Below, in pieces: positions 8,642-18,366 of a stretch of 46,184 nucleotides of DNA; position 1 is the first letter of the stretch, and each line of letters opens with the position of its first letter. The stretch is from assembly GCA_934086395.1 (NCBI GenBank), contig CAKOIE010000008.1:1-46184 (forward strand), read 5' to 3'. The notes below the pieces were generated by a model. The model did not search any database. It was given only the letters and a program-made list of their open reading frames with translations, and was not told where the DNA came from. A program made the position numbers and the translations under genes. Source of the DNA: an uncultured Bacilli bacterium (GTDB taxonomy: Bacteria; Bacillota_I; Bacilli_A; RF39; UBA660).

Positions 8642-9289
8642 CTACTTTTTTAATCTTTTAAAATATTTTATATCTTTTAATAATTTAATTCTTTCAATTA
8701 TTTTATATTTAGGAATATTTTCATATATTTGTTTATTTTTATTATATAGATATTCATAATAATCTTTATTACCTTTTATTAATAAGGGACCATATTTTAG
8801 TTCTTTAGCAGAATATTTTTTACTACCTCTTAAAAATACAATATTAATATAGTATTTACCATTATCATATATAGTGCCCTCATGGCTAATATAGAATCCA
8901 TGATTAGTTAAATATGTTCTTAATAGAAAGTGATTATTATTTGATTCTATAATTAATTTATTAATTTGATTTATATTTTTATTACTAAGTATTTTAATAA
9001 TAGTAGATGTTCCCATACCACTGATGATAAGGGTATTTATATCTTCATTTAAAAATTCAATACCATCACTAAGTCTAGTTGTAATTTTGTCTTCTAAACC
9101 ATATTTTTTAATATTTTTAATACCATTATTTAAAGCTTTTTCATTTATATCACAAGCAAGTGTAAGTGGCACTATATTATTTTGAACTAAATAAATATCT
9201 AAATAGGCATGATCACAGCCAATATCAGCAACTATATCATCAGAACTTACTAAGGCAGCAAGTGATTTTAGTCTTTTAGACAATTTCAT
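8642..9289 (-). CDS. trmK: tRNA (adenine(22)-N1)-methyltransferase TrmK
   Basis: SAM-dependent Rossmann methyltransferase that makes m1A22 in tRNA. Family signatures: RLKSLAALV at the start, VADIGCDHAYLDIYLV (SAM-binding motif I, about 21-36), ACDINEKAL and LIISGMGTSTI. 215 residues, normal length. It directly follows sigA with a one-base overlap of stop and start codons, the same order as in B. subtilis. Confidence 0.93.
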   Translation of the reverse strand: MKLSKRLKSLAALVSSDDIVADIGCDHAYLDIYLVQNNIVPLTLACDINEKALNNGIKNIKKYGLEDKITTRLSDGIEFLNEDINTLIISGMGTSTIIKILSNKNINQINKLIIESNNNHFLLRTYLTNHGFYISHEGTIYDNGKYYINIVFLRGSKKYSAKELKYGPLLIKGNKDYYEYLYNKNKQIYENIPKYKIIERIKLLKDIKYFKRLKK

Positions 9290-10407
9290 TAATCCACCAA
9301 GAAATCTTTTAATTTTTTAGCACGAGATGGATGTCTTAATTTTCTTAAAGCTTTTGCTTCTATTTGTCTAATTCTTTCTCTTGTTACGTTAAATTTCTTA
9401 CCTACTTCTTCTAAGGTATAACTTGTTCCATCAATTAAACCAAAACGAAGTTCTAATACCTGTTGTTCTCTAGGTTGTAATGTTTCTAATACTGATTTAA
9501 TTTCTTCTTTAAGGATTTCATTTGTTGTAAAATCTTCTGGTGACATATTTCTTTCATCAGGAACAAAGTCACCTAAATGTGAATCTTCTTCTTCACCAAT
9601 TGGAGTTTCTAAACTTACTGGATCTTGACTAATTTTAATTACTTCTCTTACCTTTTCAACACCAACACCCATTTTTTTAGCTATTTCTTCTTCACTTGGT
9701 TCTCTATTAAGTTCTAAAGTTAATTGTCTTTGAATGCGAGCCATCTTATTAATTGTTTCTACCATATGAACTGGAACTCTGATTGTTCTTGCTTGATCAG
9801 CTAGTGCTCTTGTTATTGCTTGTCTAATCCACCAAGTTGCATATGTTGAAAATTTATATCCTTTATCATAATCAAATTTTTCAACTGCCTTCATTAAACC
9901 AATATTACCTTCTTGAATTAAGTCTAAGAATAATAATCCACGTCCTACATATCTTTTAGCAATTGATACAACTAAACGTAAATTTGACTCAGCAAGTAAA
10001 CGAGCGGCTTCTTGATCACCATTAGCAACTCTTATAGATAAATCCATTTCTTCTTCAGGAGATAACAAACTTATTTTACCTATTTCTTTTAAATACATTC
10101 TAACAGGATCATTAATATTAATATCTTTAGTTAAATCTTCATCAGTTAATATCTCTACTTCTTCTTCTTTTATTTTACCAGGACCTGCTTCACTAGAAGA
10201 TGATGATTCTTCTTCACTAGATAAAACTGTAATACCATTTTCTAAAAAAGAATTATAAAGTTCATCTAAAGCATCACTATCAATATCTAATCCCTTTAAA
10301 CTACTAGCAAGTTCTTCAAAAGTAATAAATCCTTCTTTTTTACCCTTTTCAATTAACTCTAATTTTCTTTCTTCAAATGTTTTAATTTCTTTAACAGCTT
10401 TTGCCAT
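9289..10407 (-). CDS. sigA: Primary sigma factor (sigma-70/SigA)
   Basis: Housekeeping sigma factor. A short acidic serine-rich region (about 60-85) replaces a long non-conserved region. Region 1.2/2 starts at DPVRMYLKEIG (about 101); region 2.3-2.4 has YATWWIRQAITRAL, region 3 follows, and region 4 carries the helix-turn-helix YTLEEVGKKFNVTRERIRQIE. 372 residues, like B. subtilis SigA. It overlaps dnaG and trmK by one base each. The TTGACA/TATAAT-like elements seen in the window fit recognition by this sigma. Confidence 0.97.
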   Translation of the reverse strand: MAKAVKEIKTFEERKLELIEKGKKEGFITFEELASSLKGLDIDSDALDELYNSFLENGITVLSSEEESSSSSEAGPGKIKEEEVEILTDEDLTKDININDPVRMYLKEIGKISLLSPEEEMDLSIRVANGDQEAARLLAESNLRLVVSIAKRYVGRGLLFLDLIQEGNIGLMKAVEKFDYDKGYKFSTYATWWIRQAITRALADQARTIRVPVHMVETINKMARIQRQLTLELNREPSEEEIAKKMGVGVEKVREVIKISQDPVSLETPIGEEEDSHLGDFVPDERNMSPEDFTTNEILKEEIKSVLETLQPREQQVLELRFGLIDGTSYTLEEVGKKFNVTRERIRQIEAKALRKLRHPSRAKKLKDFLVD

Positions 10408-12131
10408 TAATCTTCACTTCCTTTTTTTATTTTAATTATTAAATCATTAAGTTCTTCTTGTTTTTTTATATTAGTTTCTATTTTCAATTGTTCTTTTAAT
10501 TTTTCTATTTTATTTTCTTTTATCCATTTATTTATAATATTAATAAAGTTATCAAATTCTTCAGGTAATATTTTATCTTGATAATCATTTAAAATACGAT
10601 AAATATCTTCTTTATAGTCTAAATCTTTAATGTATGTCATAAAATCAGCAATCTCAAATTCACCATTTATTTCTTTATAAGCTAGAATGTCATTAGCGAT
10701 AAGTTTATATTTTTCTTCAGGAAAGTAATTTAGTTCTATCTTATATTTTCTTATAAACTTAGGATCATTCATCATTAAATAAAGAATTGCTTCAGCGGCT
10801 TGATGATATTGATTTAATTTAGGTTTTACTCTTTTAAACTCTGTTTGTTTTATAACTGGTATTGTTTTAATTAATTTTCCCTCTAATATTTTTTTATCAA
10901 TATGATATTCTTCAGATATTTTATTAATTGTAATTGTTTTTAAAATTTCATCATTTGATTTATTAAGTTCATCTATTATTTTATTAATATATTCAGCTAA
11001 TTCATCAGCTTTATTTAAGTTTTTATCTTTTTTTAGATATCTTAATTTAAAATCAAAGAACGATATTTCTCCTTTTAAGGCATCTTTAAAGGCATCTACT
11101 CCATATTTTAATATATAACTATCAGGATCTTTTTCACCTGTTAATCTTACAACACTTACTTCGATATTATTTTTAACTAGTTCTTCACCATTTAATATAG
11201 TACTTTTTTCACCAGCATTATCATTATCCATCATAAGTATTACTTTGGCATTTAGTTTTTTTAATAAACTAATATGATTACTAGTTAAGGCAGTTCCCAT
11301 TGATGCAATAACATTTTTAATTCCCGATGAATATACTCTTATAGCATCCATTTGTCCTTCTACTAAAATCACTGATTTAGTTTTTAACGCTTCTAATCTA
11401 CATTTGTCATAATTATAAAATGTATAACCTTTTTTAAAAATAACACTTTCTCTACTATTAATATATTTACTTGTATCTTCATTTTGATAAATACGAGCTG
11501 AATAAGCAATTACTTTTCCCTCACTATTACATATTGGAAATGTGATTCGACTTCTAAATAGATCTAATAAACCATATTCATTACTACTTGCTAATGACAT
11601 GTCAATTATTTCTTTATTACTATATCCTTTATTAGTTAATATTTTATTTAAATTGTTATCTGAAAGCGCTAAACCTATATTAAATTCTTTAATAATTTCT
11701 TCACTTAAATGACGATCATTAATTAAATAATTTTTAGCTTTTATTCCTAGATTACTATTTAAATTATTAACAAATATTTTATTAGATAAATCCATAAGTT
11801 CATAGTATTTACTATTTTTATTAACTATTTTATCCTTAATATCTAATTGATATCCGATTTTATCAGCAACTTTTTTTACAGCCTCAACAAATGAAATATT
11901 TTCATAATTTTGAACGAATGTGAACACATTACCACTGGCTAAACAGGTAAAGCATTTATAAATTTGTTTTTCTCTTGATACGCTTAAACTTGGGGAGTGG
12001 TCATTGTGAAAAGGACAAATTCCAAAATAATTTTTTCCCTGTGGTGCCAAATTTATATAAGAACCTATAATTTCAACTATATCCGCTTTTTTTCTAATTT
12101 CAGCAATTACATCATTTGGTATTCCGGCCAT
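10407..12131 (-). CDS. dnaG: DNA primase
   Basis: Synthesises RNA primers at the replication fork. The CHC2 zinc finger uses Cys39, His42, Cys60 and Cys63. The TOPRIM core has VEGQMDAI and MDNDNAGEKS metal-binding motifs, and a helical C-terminal region for helicase interaction reaches 574 residues. First gene of dnaG-sigA-trmK, the classic macromolecular-synthesis arrangement. Confidence 0.96.
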   Translation of the reverse strand: MAGIPNDVIAEIRKKADIVEIIGSYINLAPQGKNYFGICPFHNDHSPSLSVSREKQIYKCFTCLASGNVFTFVQNYENISFVEAVKKVADKIGYQLDIKDKIVNKNSKYYELMDLSNKIFVNNLNSNLGIKAKNYLINDRHLSEEIIKEFNIGLALSDNNLNKILTNKGYSNKEIIDMSLASSNEYGLLDLFRSRITFPICNSEGKVIAYSARIYQNEDTSKYINSRESVIFKKGYTFYNYDKCRLEALKTKSVILVEGQMDAIRVYSSGIKNVIASMGTALTSNHISLLKKLNAKVILMMDNDNAGEKSTILNGEELVKNNIEVSVVRLTGEKDPDSYILKYGVDAFKDALKGEISFFDFKLRYLKKDKNLNKADELAEYINKIIDELNKSNDEILKTITINKISEEYHIDKKILEGKLIKTIPVIKQTEFKRVKPKLNQYHQAAEAILYLMMNDPKFIRKYKIELNYFPEEKYKLIANDILAYKEINGEFEIADFMTYIKDLDYKEDIYRILNDYQDKILPEEFDNFINIINKWIKENKIEKLKEQLKIETNIKKQEELNDLIIKIKKGSED

Positions 12132-12211
12132 AAAATCACCCTACATATATTATTCCCCATATCCCCTCTATTTCTTTTATTTTTTTTGCAAAAAATATAA
12201 ATTTCTCCAAT

Positions 12212-12239
12212 ATTCTATCACGTTTTGATATTTTTTCAA
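12212..12239 (-). promoter_or_regulatory. Putative promoter of dnaG-sigA-trmK
   Basis: Minus strand -35 TTGAAA at 12239-12234 and -10 TAGAAT at 12217-12212, spacer 16 bases, about 80 bases upstream of dnaG. Confidence 0.55.
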
Positions 12240-12279
12240 GTGGTTATTAGAAAAAAACAAGTCTTATTCAAACTTTGTA

Positions 12280-12328
12280 ATAGAAAAAGAAATACCAGTT
12301 ATCTTTTAATTTTAGTATTTCTTTATTT
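12280..12328. terminator. Terminator downstream of the flippase-like gene
   Basis: GAAATAC (12289-12295) pairs with GTATTTC (12315-12321). The minus strand continues with TTTTTC, giving a terminator for the gene at 12394-13413. Confidence 0.6.
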
Positions 12329-12393
12329 ACTAGACTAACTATTTATAATATTTCTAAAGTTTATATTAATTATCTTTGTACTCTTCTCTAGTA

Positions 12394-13413
12394 TTATCTA
12401 TCTTTTGATTTATATAAAACTTTTACATTTATTAAAATTAATACAAAAGAGATTAACAATGGTAAGTAAAAGATAAATAAACGATTTAAAATCATTCCAT
12501 GAATCGCTAATGTATCAAAGATAGTTAAATATAGTATACTGGTAATATATTCACTTATTCCTGTTTGACCAGGAAGTATACATAATTCTAAAGATATTTG
12601 AACAAATAATTGAAGTAATAAAATATCAAAATAATTAAGAACTATATTTGTATTTAAACTTCTATAAATAAAATATATTATCGAAAACAATATTGTTCTT
12701 TGAATAAATACCAAGATAGTTGTTAAAAATAATGTACCAACATTTTCTTTTAAATAAATTGCTTCATCTACATATGATTTTGTAATTTCATCTATTTTAG
12801 TATTATAATCTATATTTTTATTTGTAAATTTATTATATATTTTATAAATAATTGTAAGTATTTTACTAATTATTTTTTGATTATACATTAAAAGTAAACA
12901 AATAACTACTATAAAAATATCATAAATAAATCCAAGAAAGAATAAAACTTTAACTAAAGAACCATTAGTAAAAACATAATTAGGTTTAAATATTAAAATT
13001 AATATTCCTCCAACAATTAAAAATAATTTAAATAATATTGTATTAAGGATTAATGAAATCATACTCTTTTTATTTGATAATTTATCTTGATTCATGTAAT
13101 AAAGTTGAAGAGGTTGACCACCAGTAGAACCAGGTGTTATACCACTAAAGAAAAATTCAACTAAAGCATAATGGAAACATCTTATTAATGATATTTTTTC
13201 ATTCATTGAATTAAACATCACTTTAAAATATAATCCTTCCAAGAAGAAATATAAAAATATTCCTAAAATTATTATTATATAGTAACTTATATTTATCATT
13301 TTTAAACACAGTATTAGATCAGATACTTTATAAGTTAAAAAAAGAATCGAAAAAGTAACTGTAAATAATAAAATAAAAATAATTGATGATATTATAATTT
13401 TTTTATCTTTCAT
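12394..13413 (-). CDS. Lysylphosphatidylglycerol synthase-type transmembrane (flippase-like) protein
   Basis: Polytopic protein of the LPG-synthase TM/UPF0104 (YbhN-like) family; members are linked to lipid or polyprenyl-glycan flipping. About eight hydrophobic segments span the 339 residues. The hallmark GITPGSTGGQPLQLYYM occurs around residue 95-112 and a second conserved segment, LPGQTGISEY, near 285. There is no cytosolic aminoacyltransferase domain, so it is the membrane half only. It stands between the surface-protein cluster and the dnaG operon with its own terminator. Confidence 0.85.
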   Translation of the reverse strand: MKDKKIIISSIIFILLFTVTFSILFLTYKVSDLILCLKMINISYYIIIILGIFLYFFLEGLYFKVMFNSMNEKISLIRCFHYALVEFFFSGITPGSTGGQPLQLYYMNQDKLSNKKSMISLILNTILFKLFLIVGGILILIFKPNYVFTNGSLVKVLFFLGFIYDIFIVVICLLLMYNQKIISKILTIIYKIYNKFTNKNIDYNTKIDEITKSYVDEAIYLKENVGTLFLTTILVFIQRTILFSIIYFIYRSLNTNIVLNYFDILLLQLFVQISLELCILPGQTGISEYITSILYLTIFDTLAIHGMILNRLFIFYLPLLISFVLILINVKVLYKSKDR

Positions 13414-13471
13414 ACTAATCTATCCTCACTAATGTTAAGTATAGCATTTTAATTTAAGAAGATAAATAGAA

Positions 13472-15049
13472 TTAAACTATTTTATAGGGATTTGTTTTTT
13501 CACCAGTTCCACTAGTTATCAAAATATCGGATTTCAAGAAAACTGCCGGAAGCACTGAGTAAGATTCACACACGCCGTGAAAGCCAACAGCACCGGCCCC
13601 AAGCACATGGAACACATGAGCCGAGTCAACAGAGGAAGGCGACAATGTCCAATACCAACTAGACTTTTGTAACCAATTGTCTAATTTACATTTTGTATTA
13701 GTATAATCATTTTGTTCTTTTGTTGAATCATATACTACTCCAGCTCTTAAATTTTCTCTACATTCACTATTTGTTGAAGCATATCCATAATCACTGGCAT
13801 AAATTAGTCCAATCTTACCTGTCCATGTGGTAGGGCGACTATTTTGATATGCTATTGTTCCTCTTTCTTTATTATATTGATCTAATAGAGGTAATCCATA
13901 TGGTGCAGAACTTGGATTGCTATAACTATTTCCTCCTATATTCCACACACTTTTACTTATCATATTTTGATATTCAATTTTTATAACTTTTATATAATCA
14001 AACACACCAGTTTGACGAAGTACTGGTTTGTTAGTACTTGAATCCCAGTATGAATTATACCAATCATTCTTATTTGCAGTTAATGTTGTATCTAAATAAT
14101 CACCATTTAATTCATTTTTTAAGTCTGCTTCTGTCCAATCATTAAATCCAAAATTGTCATTTCCAGTGACATCCCATGAATATGTTCCTAATGATTCATC
14201 CCTAACTAATTTAATTTTTCTTTCTAATTTACCTGTTGAATCTTTTACATTAAATACGCCTATTATTCTCCATAGTTCTCCGGTGTTAGCAAACTCAACA
14301 TAATTATTTGGATTAGCTCCCGTATATCTTAAGTTTACATCACTTGTATTATCTATAAATAATCCGCTTGTTGATACTTCATTTATTTTTGTTTCTTTAT
14401 CATATAACGCCATTAGGGTATCTGTTGCTGATTCTTCATAATTAACAACTATCTTTCCAGTTAAACTCTTTCCTTTTTCACTATCTTGATTTTCATTATT
14501 ATCTGGAAATTGTAGTTTTAAATTAAATGTAATTGTTTGATTTGTTGTATTTGTTTTAAACTCTCCTGTTGCTAGTTCTAGATATCTATTTCCTTTTTTT
14601 AAAGTTCCATGAGTATATCCTGTTTCTGAGGTGTTACCTGGTATTGTTTGATTAGATATTCCAACTAAATTACTTGTTATATTACTATTTGCATTCGTTC
14701 TTTTTAGATAATAATGGATCATTCCATCACTAAACTCTGATACATAATCTAGTCCTACCTTATATGGCATTGCTAAACCACTTGTTGTATTTGTTCCTGT
14801 TAATGTAAATGTTTTATTAACTATAATGTCATTACTAGGCACAATATTTTTACTTGTTAATATATCACTTGTTCCATCAGTATAACTAATAGTCATCTTA
14901 CCTCCTGTCACTTCTACTATTGATGTACTTCCATTATTATTTGTTGATGTAAAAAAAGCATATGTTATTCCTGAAAACATCATTAATAATATTAATAATG
15001 TTCCAATCATTACATATACCTTTACTCTTTCATTCTTAACCTTATTCAT
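13472..15049 (-). CDS. Modular surface protein, type-A C-terminal domain with hypervariable tip (gene 1)
   Basis: 525 residues. Residues about 13-33 form a hydrophobic signal/membrane segment ending in ITYAFFTST, as in TasA/camelysin precursors. Residues about 40-225 form a beta-rich region nearly identical to those of the two following genes. From about 228 a type-A module starts (LFIDNTSDVNLRYTGANPNN, ELWRIIGVFN) and ends in a tip WTLSP...PAVFLKSD, with a short tail. The tip DNA (13544-13635) is much richer in G+C than the rest and is the candidate retroelement-diversified segment. The start has AGGTG eight bases upstream. The promoter has a run of 7 G. No LPxTG motif or C-terminal anchor is visible. 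Role inferred: variable adhesin or receptor-binding protein. Confidence 0.7.
   Translation of the reverse strand: MNKVKNERVKVYVMIGTLLILLMMFSGITYAFFTSTNNNGSTSIVEVTGGKMTISYTDGTSDILTSKNIVPSNDIIVNKTFTLTGTNTTSGLAMPYKVGLDYVSEFSDGMIHYYLKRTNANSNITSNLVGISNQTIPGNTSETGYTHGTLKKGNRYLELATGEFKTNTTNQTITFNLKLQFPDNNENQDSEKGKSLTGKIVVNYEESATDTLMALYDKETKINEVSTSGLFIDNTSDVNLRYTGANPNNYVEFANTGELWRIIGVFNVKDSTGKLERKIKLVRDESLGTYSWDVTGNDNFGFNDWTEADLKNELNGDYLDTTLTANKNDWYNSYWDSSTNKPVLRQTGVFDYIKVIKIEYQNMISKSVWNIGGNSYSNPSSAPYGLPLLDQYNKERGTIAYQNSRPTTWTGKIGLIYASDYGYASTNSECRENLRAGVVYDSTKEQNDYTNTKCKLDNWLQKSSWYWTLSPSSVDSAHVFHVLGAGAVGFHGVCESYSVLPAVFLKSDILITSGTGEKTNPYKIV
13544..13635 (-). other. Candidate diversity-generating variable region (gene 1 tip)
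   Basis: Compared with the equivalent segment at 44952-45043, 35 of 92 columns differ with no gaps, while the 14 bases on one side and the next 17 on the other are identical. Of the 57 unchanged columns only 3 are T on the plus strand (A on the coding strand), against roughly a third expected in this AT-rich DNA. Loss of coding-strand A at diversified positions is the hallmark of diversity-generating retroelements. Changed codons encode residues reachable from AAY codons (N, S, D, G, H, Y, L, V, F, A, C). Confidence 0.6.
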
Positions 15050-15150
15050 TTTTATTTCACCTAACCTATAGTGAAATTATATTACTAAAAGCCCCCCCGT
15101 CAAGCGAAAAATTGTTCTACTTTTGAATTATAAATTTTTAATTTATTATA
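14430..15150 (-). repeat. Near-identical promoter and N-terminal module, copy 1 of 3
   Basis: The 5' ~650 bases of the gene, the leader and the AT-rich segment upstream of the promoter are almost the same as at about 16000-16690 and 17745-18480. The match ends where the C-terminal modules begin. This is raw material for recombination or gene conversion. Confidence 0.8.
15076..15103 (-). promoter_or_regulatory. G-run promoter of surface gene 1 (7 G, spacer 16)
   Basis: Minus strand -35 TTGACG at 15103-15098 and -10 TATAAT at 15081-15076. A run of 7 G (15098-15092) starts at the last base of the -35 box and fills the first part of the spacer, giving a 16-base spacer. The leader TTTCACTATAGGTTAGGTG is shared with three other genes. 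Confidence 0.75.
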
Positions 15151-15303
15151 TATAACTTTTAGCAAATTATTATTATATAAAAAAATTTATATTCAACATT
15201 ATCAAAATTTATTTATACAAAGACACAGTTAGTTGAACGGGCTCATTTTACTTTTACTATTTTAATTTTATTCTTATTATGATTTTAACATTTAGCTTAA
15301 GTT

Positions 15304-16614
15304 TTATCCAATTCGGAAAGCTGGAGCTATCCCACGAGCAATACCAGCACTATGATTATACCAATTGCCTCCAGCAGAGACATTAAGGAAACTAACGTTA
15401 TTGCTGTAATCAGCCTCACGAAGCCACCAAGGATAATTCGACTCTTTATAATATTTTATAGCATTTAAGTAATTGCTAGTAGTTACTCCTTTGCTTTTAT
15501 AATAGTCTAATTGTCTTGTTTGATTATAGGCTGTATCTACTTTTGATAATGAACTATCACTAACTGATTCATATACTTCATGTCCACTTAATAAATATAT
15601 TTTATCTTCAGTACTAAAATTTGTACTATCACTTGAACCATAGCCTGAAATAACATTTGTTGAAATAATGCTATTTTGTAAACCCGTGGGCAATTTAGTA
15701 AAAAAAGAATTATTTAAATAAGTTCTTATTTCCGATTTTTCCCATCCACCTGTATTAGTTGCTGTAAGATTCATCTCCTTTAATTCTACGATATCCACAA
15801 ATTCTAAAACAAATCCACAAGCTGTCTTTGAAAATCCCTGTTTACTGCATTCTTCAGGTGTTGTATTATTTGCAACTCTAACTTTATGTACTTGATTATC
15901 AATCATTACCTCTTTTTCAGAACCAACTGCATATGTTGTTAAATAACCATCTTTAACAATATTAGCTATTCTTTCCCATGAATCAGTACTAAATGATCCT
16001 TCATAGTTAACAACTATCTTTCCAGTAAAACTTTTTCCTTTTTCACTATCTTGATTTTCATTGTTATCAGGAAATTGTAGTTTTAAATTAAATGTAATTG
16101 TTTGATTTGTTGTGTTTGTTTTAAACTCTCCTGTTACTAGTTCAAGGTATCTATTTCCCTTTTTTAAAGTTCCATGAGTATATCCTGTTTCTGAGGCATT
16201 ACCTGGTATTGTTTGATTTGCTGTTCCAACTAGGCTACTTGTTACATTATCATTTTCACTTGTTCTTTTTATATAATAGTGAATCATTCCATCACTAAAG
16301 CCTGATATATAATCTAGTCCTACTTCATATGGCATTTCTAAACCACTTGTCGTATTTGTTCCTGTTAATGTAAATGTTTTATTAGCTATAATATTATTAC
16401 TTGGCACAATATCTTTACTTGTTAATATATCACTTGTTCCATCAGTATAACTTATGGTCATCTTACCTCCTGTTACTTCTACTATTGATGTACTTCCATT
16501 ATTGTTTGTTGATGTGAAAAAAGCATATGTTATTCCTGAAAACATCATTAATAATATTAATAATGTTCCAATCATTACATATACCTTTACTCTTTCATTC
16601 TTAACTTTATTCAT
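15304..16614 (-). CDS. Modular surface protein, type-B (DUF6273-like) C-terminal domain (gene 2)
   Basis: 436 residues. The signal segment and residues about 1-222 are nearly identical to gene 1. The C-terminal half is a different module: SWERIANIVKDGYL, VANNTTPEECSKQGFSKTACG, IYLLSGHEVYE, QLDYY, then WWLREADYS and the terminal PAFRIG. The WWLR...FRIG ending resembles the DUF6273-like C-type-lectin-fold ends found on many Bacillota surface proteins. The same module, with a different tip, occurs at 39125-40596. The start has AGGTG upstream. Role inferred: surface binding protein. Confidence 0.68.
   Translation of the reverse strand: MNKVKNERVKVYVMIGTLLILLMMFSGITYAFFTSTNNNGSTSIVEVTGGKMTISYTDGTSDILTSKDIVPSNNIIANKTFTLTGTNTTSGLEMPYEVGLDYISGFSDGMIHYYIKRTSENDNVTSSLVGTANQTIPGNASETGYTHGTLKKGNRYLELVTGEFKTNTTNQTITFNLKLQFPDNNENQDSEKGKSFTGKIVVNYEGSFSTDSWERIANIVKDGYLTTYAVGSEKEVMIDNQVHKVRVANNTTPEECSKQGFSKTACGFVLEFVDIVELKEMNLTATNTGGWEKSEIRTYLNNSFFTKLPTGLQNSIISTNVISGYGSSDSTNFSTEDKIYLLSGHEVYESVSDSSLSKVDTAYNQTRQLDYYKSKGVTTSNYLNAIKYYKESNYPWWLREADYSNNVSFLNVSAGGNWYNHSAGIARGIAPAFRIG
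15307..15420 (-). other. Candidate variable tip of type-B module (gene 2)
   Basis: The segment between WWLR and PAFRIG is G+C-rich compared with the surrounding gene. It differs in nearly every residue, and by three residues in length, from the tip at 39128-39236, while the flanking WWLR and PAFRIG are kept. Coding-strand A depletion is weaker (about 25 T in 110 plus-strand bases), so retroelement diversification is possible but less clear than in the type-A tips. Confidence 0.4.
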
Positions 16615-16690
16615 TTTCTTTCACCTAACCTATAGTGAAATTATATTACTAAAAGCCCCCCCGTCAAGTGAAAACTTGTTCTATTTTGTA
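16000..16690 (-). repeat. Near-identical promoter and N-terminal module, copy 2 of 3
   Basis: Matches 14430-15150 and 17745-18480 through the promoter, leader and first ~222 codons, then switches to the type-B module. Confidence 0.8.
16640..16667 (-). promoter_or_regulatory. G-run promoter of surface gene 2 (7 G, spacer 16)
   Basis: -35 TTGACG at 16667-16662 and -10 TATAAT at 16645-16640 on the minus strand. The run of 7 G is at 16662-16656. Same layout as gene 1. Confidence 0.75.
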
Positions 16691-16764
16691 TTTTGATTTT
16701 TTTAAATTAATGCAAACTTTTAGAAAATTATTTTAAATAATAATATATTAACAGTTATCGTTTA

Positions 16765-16828
16765 ATTAATTAAAAAAATAAAATATCATTCAATCAACTA
16801 ATTTATTGAGACACAATTAGTTGATTGA
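16765..16828 (-). terminator. Terminator of surface gene 3
   Basis: A perfect 13-base stem: CAATCAACTAATT (16791-16803 on the plus strand) against AATTAGTTGATTG (16815-16827). On the minus strand it is followed by a T-rich stretch reaching TTTTTTT near 16772. It lies just after the gene 3 stop. A degenerate relative lies at about 15195-15240 after gene 2. Confidence 0.65.
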
Positions 16829-16833
16829 GTTCC

Positions 16834-18366
16834 TTACAAACTTAATGTATACGGACTTCCTTTTTCTCCAGTTCCTCCTGTTATTTTTATAATTGATTTT
16901 AAATAAAGAGAGGGATAAGTAGATAAATAAGAGTAATATGCATCATCACTTCTAATTGTTCCGCCTTTTAATATAAGCATAACATAATGCGGGTATCTTG
17001 AATCCGGGGTTAATGTTCTCATCCAATCTGATTTATTAAGCCAATTATCTGTTCCACATTCTTTTAATGTATTTTTACATTCATTATTTAATGAAGCATA
17101 ACCGTAATCACTAGGATACATTAGAGCTACTTTACCTATCCACGTAGTTGGTCTACTACTTTCATATGTTTCTGTTCCTCTTTCTTTATTATATTGTTCA
17201 AGTAAACTTATAGTTGTAGAATCAGAATAATATCTTCCTCCTATATTCCATACGCTTTCACTTATCATGTTTTGATAATTAGACTTTATAACTTTTGTAT
17301 AGTCAAAAACCCCTGTTTGACTATATATAATTTTATCATTATCATAATCCCAATACGAGTTAAACCAATCTGTTTTATTAGAAGTTAATGTTATATCTAA
17401 ATAATCTCCATTTAATTCCTTCATTAGGTCTGCTTGTGTCCAATCGTTTATTCCAACATACCCATTTCTCTCAGAATTAAATTTAGCATCCCATGAATAA
17501 TTACCTAATGGTTCATCTCTAACTAACTTAAATTTTCTTTCCAATTTACCAGTTGAATCTTTTATATTAAATACCCCAATTATTCTCCATAGTTCTCCTG
17601 GATTAGCAAACTCAACATAGTTATTTGGATTAGCACCTGTGTATCTTAAGTTTACATCACTTGTGTTATCAATAAATAATCCACTTGTTGATACTTCATT
17701 TGTTTTTTCTTCTTTATCATATAACGCTATTAATGTATCTGTTGCTGATTTTTTATAATTTACAACTATCTTTCCAGTGAAATTTTTTCCTTTTTCACTA
17801 TCTTGGTTTAAGCCATTATCAGGAAATTGTAGTTTTAAATTGAATGTAATTGTTTGATTTGTTGTATTTGTTTTAAACTCTCCTGTTGCTAGTTCTAGGT
17901 ATCTATTTCCCTTTTTTAAAGTTCCATGAGTATATCCTGTTTCTGAGGTGTTACCTGGTATTGTTTGATTTGCTGTTCCGACTAGGTTACTTGATACATT
18001 ATCATTTGCACTCGTTCTTTTTATATAATAATGGATCATTCCATCACTAAACTCTGATACATAATCTAGTCCTACTTTATATGGCATATCTAAACCATTT
18101 GTCGTATTTGTTCCTGTTAATGTAAATGTTTTATTAACTATAATGTCATTACTAGGTATAATATTTTTACTAGTTAACAAATCACTTGATCCATCAGAAT
18201 AACTAATGGTCATCTTTCCTCCTGTTACTTCTACTATTGATGTACTTCCATTATTGTTTGTTGATGTAAAAAAAGCATATGTTATTCCTGAAAACATCAT
18301 TAATAATATTAATAATGTTCCAATCATTACATATACTTTTACTCTTTCATTCTTAACCTTATTCAT
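16834..18366 (-). CDS. Modular surface protein, type-A C-terminal domain (gene 3)
   Basis: 510 residues. The N-terminal ~222 residues are nearly identical to genes 1 and 2 (signal segment ending ITYAFFTST). The type-A module begins LFIDNTSDVNLRYTGANPNN and ELWRIIGVFN as in gene 1, but the tip (RTLTPDSRY ... YPSLYLKS) is clearly diverged from genes 1 and 6 and its DNA stays AT-rich. It may therefore not be an active diversification target. A short tail, GGTGEKGSPYTLSL, is shared with gene 6. The start has AGGTG upstream and the promoter has 7 G. Role inferred: surface protein. Confidence 0.7.
   Translation of the reverse strand: MNKVKNERVKVYVMIGTLLILLMMFSGITYAFFTSTNNNGSTSIVEVTGGKMTISYSDGSSDLLTSKNIIPSNDIIVNKTFTLTGTNTTNGLDMPYKVGLDYVSEFSDGMIHYYIKRTSANDNVSSNLVGTANQTIPGNTSETGYTHGTLKKGNRYLELATGEFKTNTTNQTITFNLKLQFPDNGLNQDSEKGKNFTGKIVVNYKKSATDTLIALYDKEEKTNEVSTSGLFIDNTSDVNLRYTGANPNNYVEFANPGELWRIIGVFNIKDSTGKLERKFKLVRDEPLGNYSWDAKFNSERNGYVGINDWTQADLMKELNGDYLDITLTSNKTDWFNSYWDYDNDKIIYSQTGVFDYTKVIKSNYQNMISESVWNIGGRYYSDSTTISLLEQYNKERGTETYESSRPTTWIGKVALMYPSDYGYASLNNECKNTLKECGTDNWLNKSDWMRTLTPDSRYPHYVMLILKGGTIRSDDAYYSYLSTYPSLYLKSIIKITGGTGEKGSPYTLSL

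Noticed and set aside
16834..17030. Gene 3 tip as an active diversified region
   Set aside because: Same module end, but the DNA remains AT-rich and does not align without gaps and with A-limited changes to the gene 1 and 6 tips.
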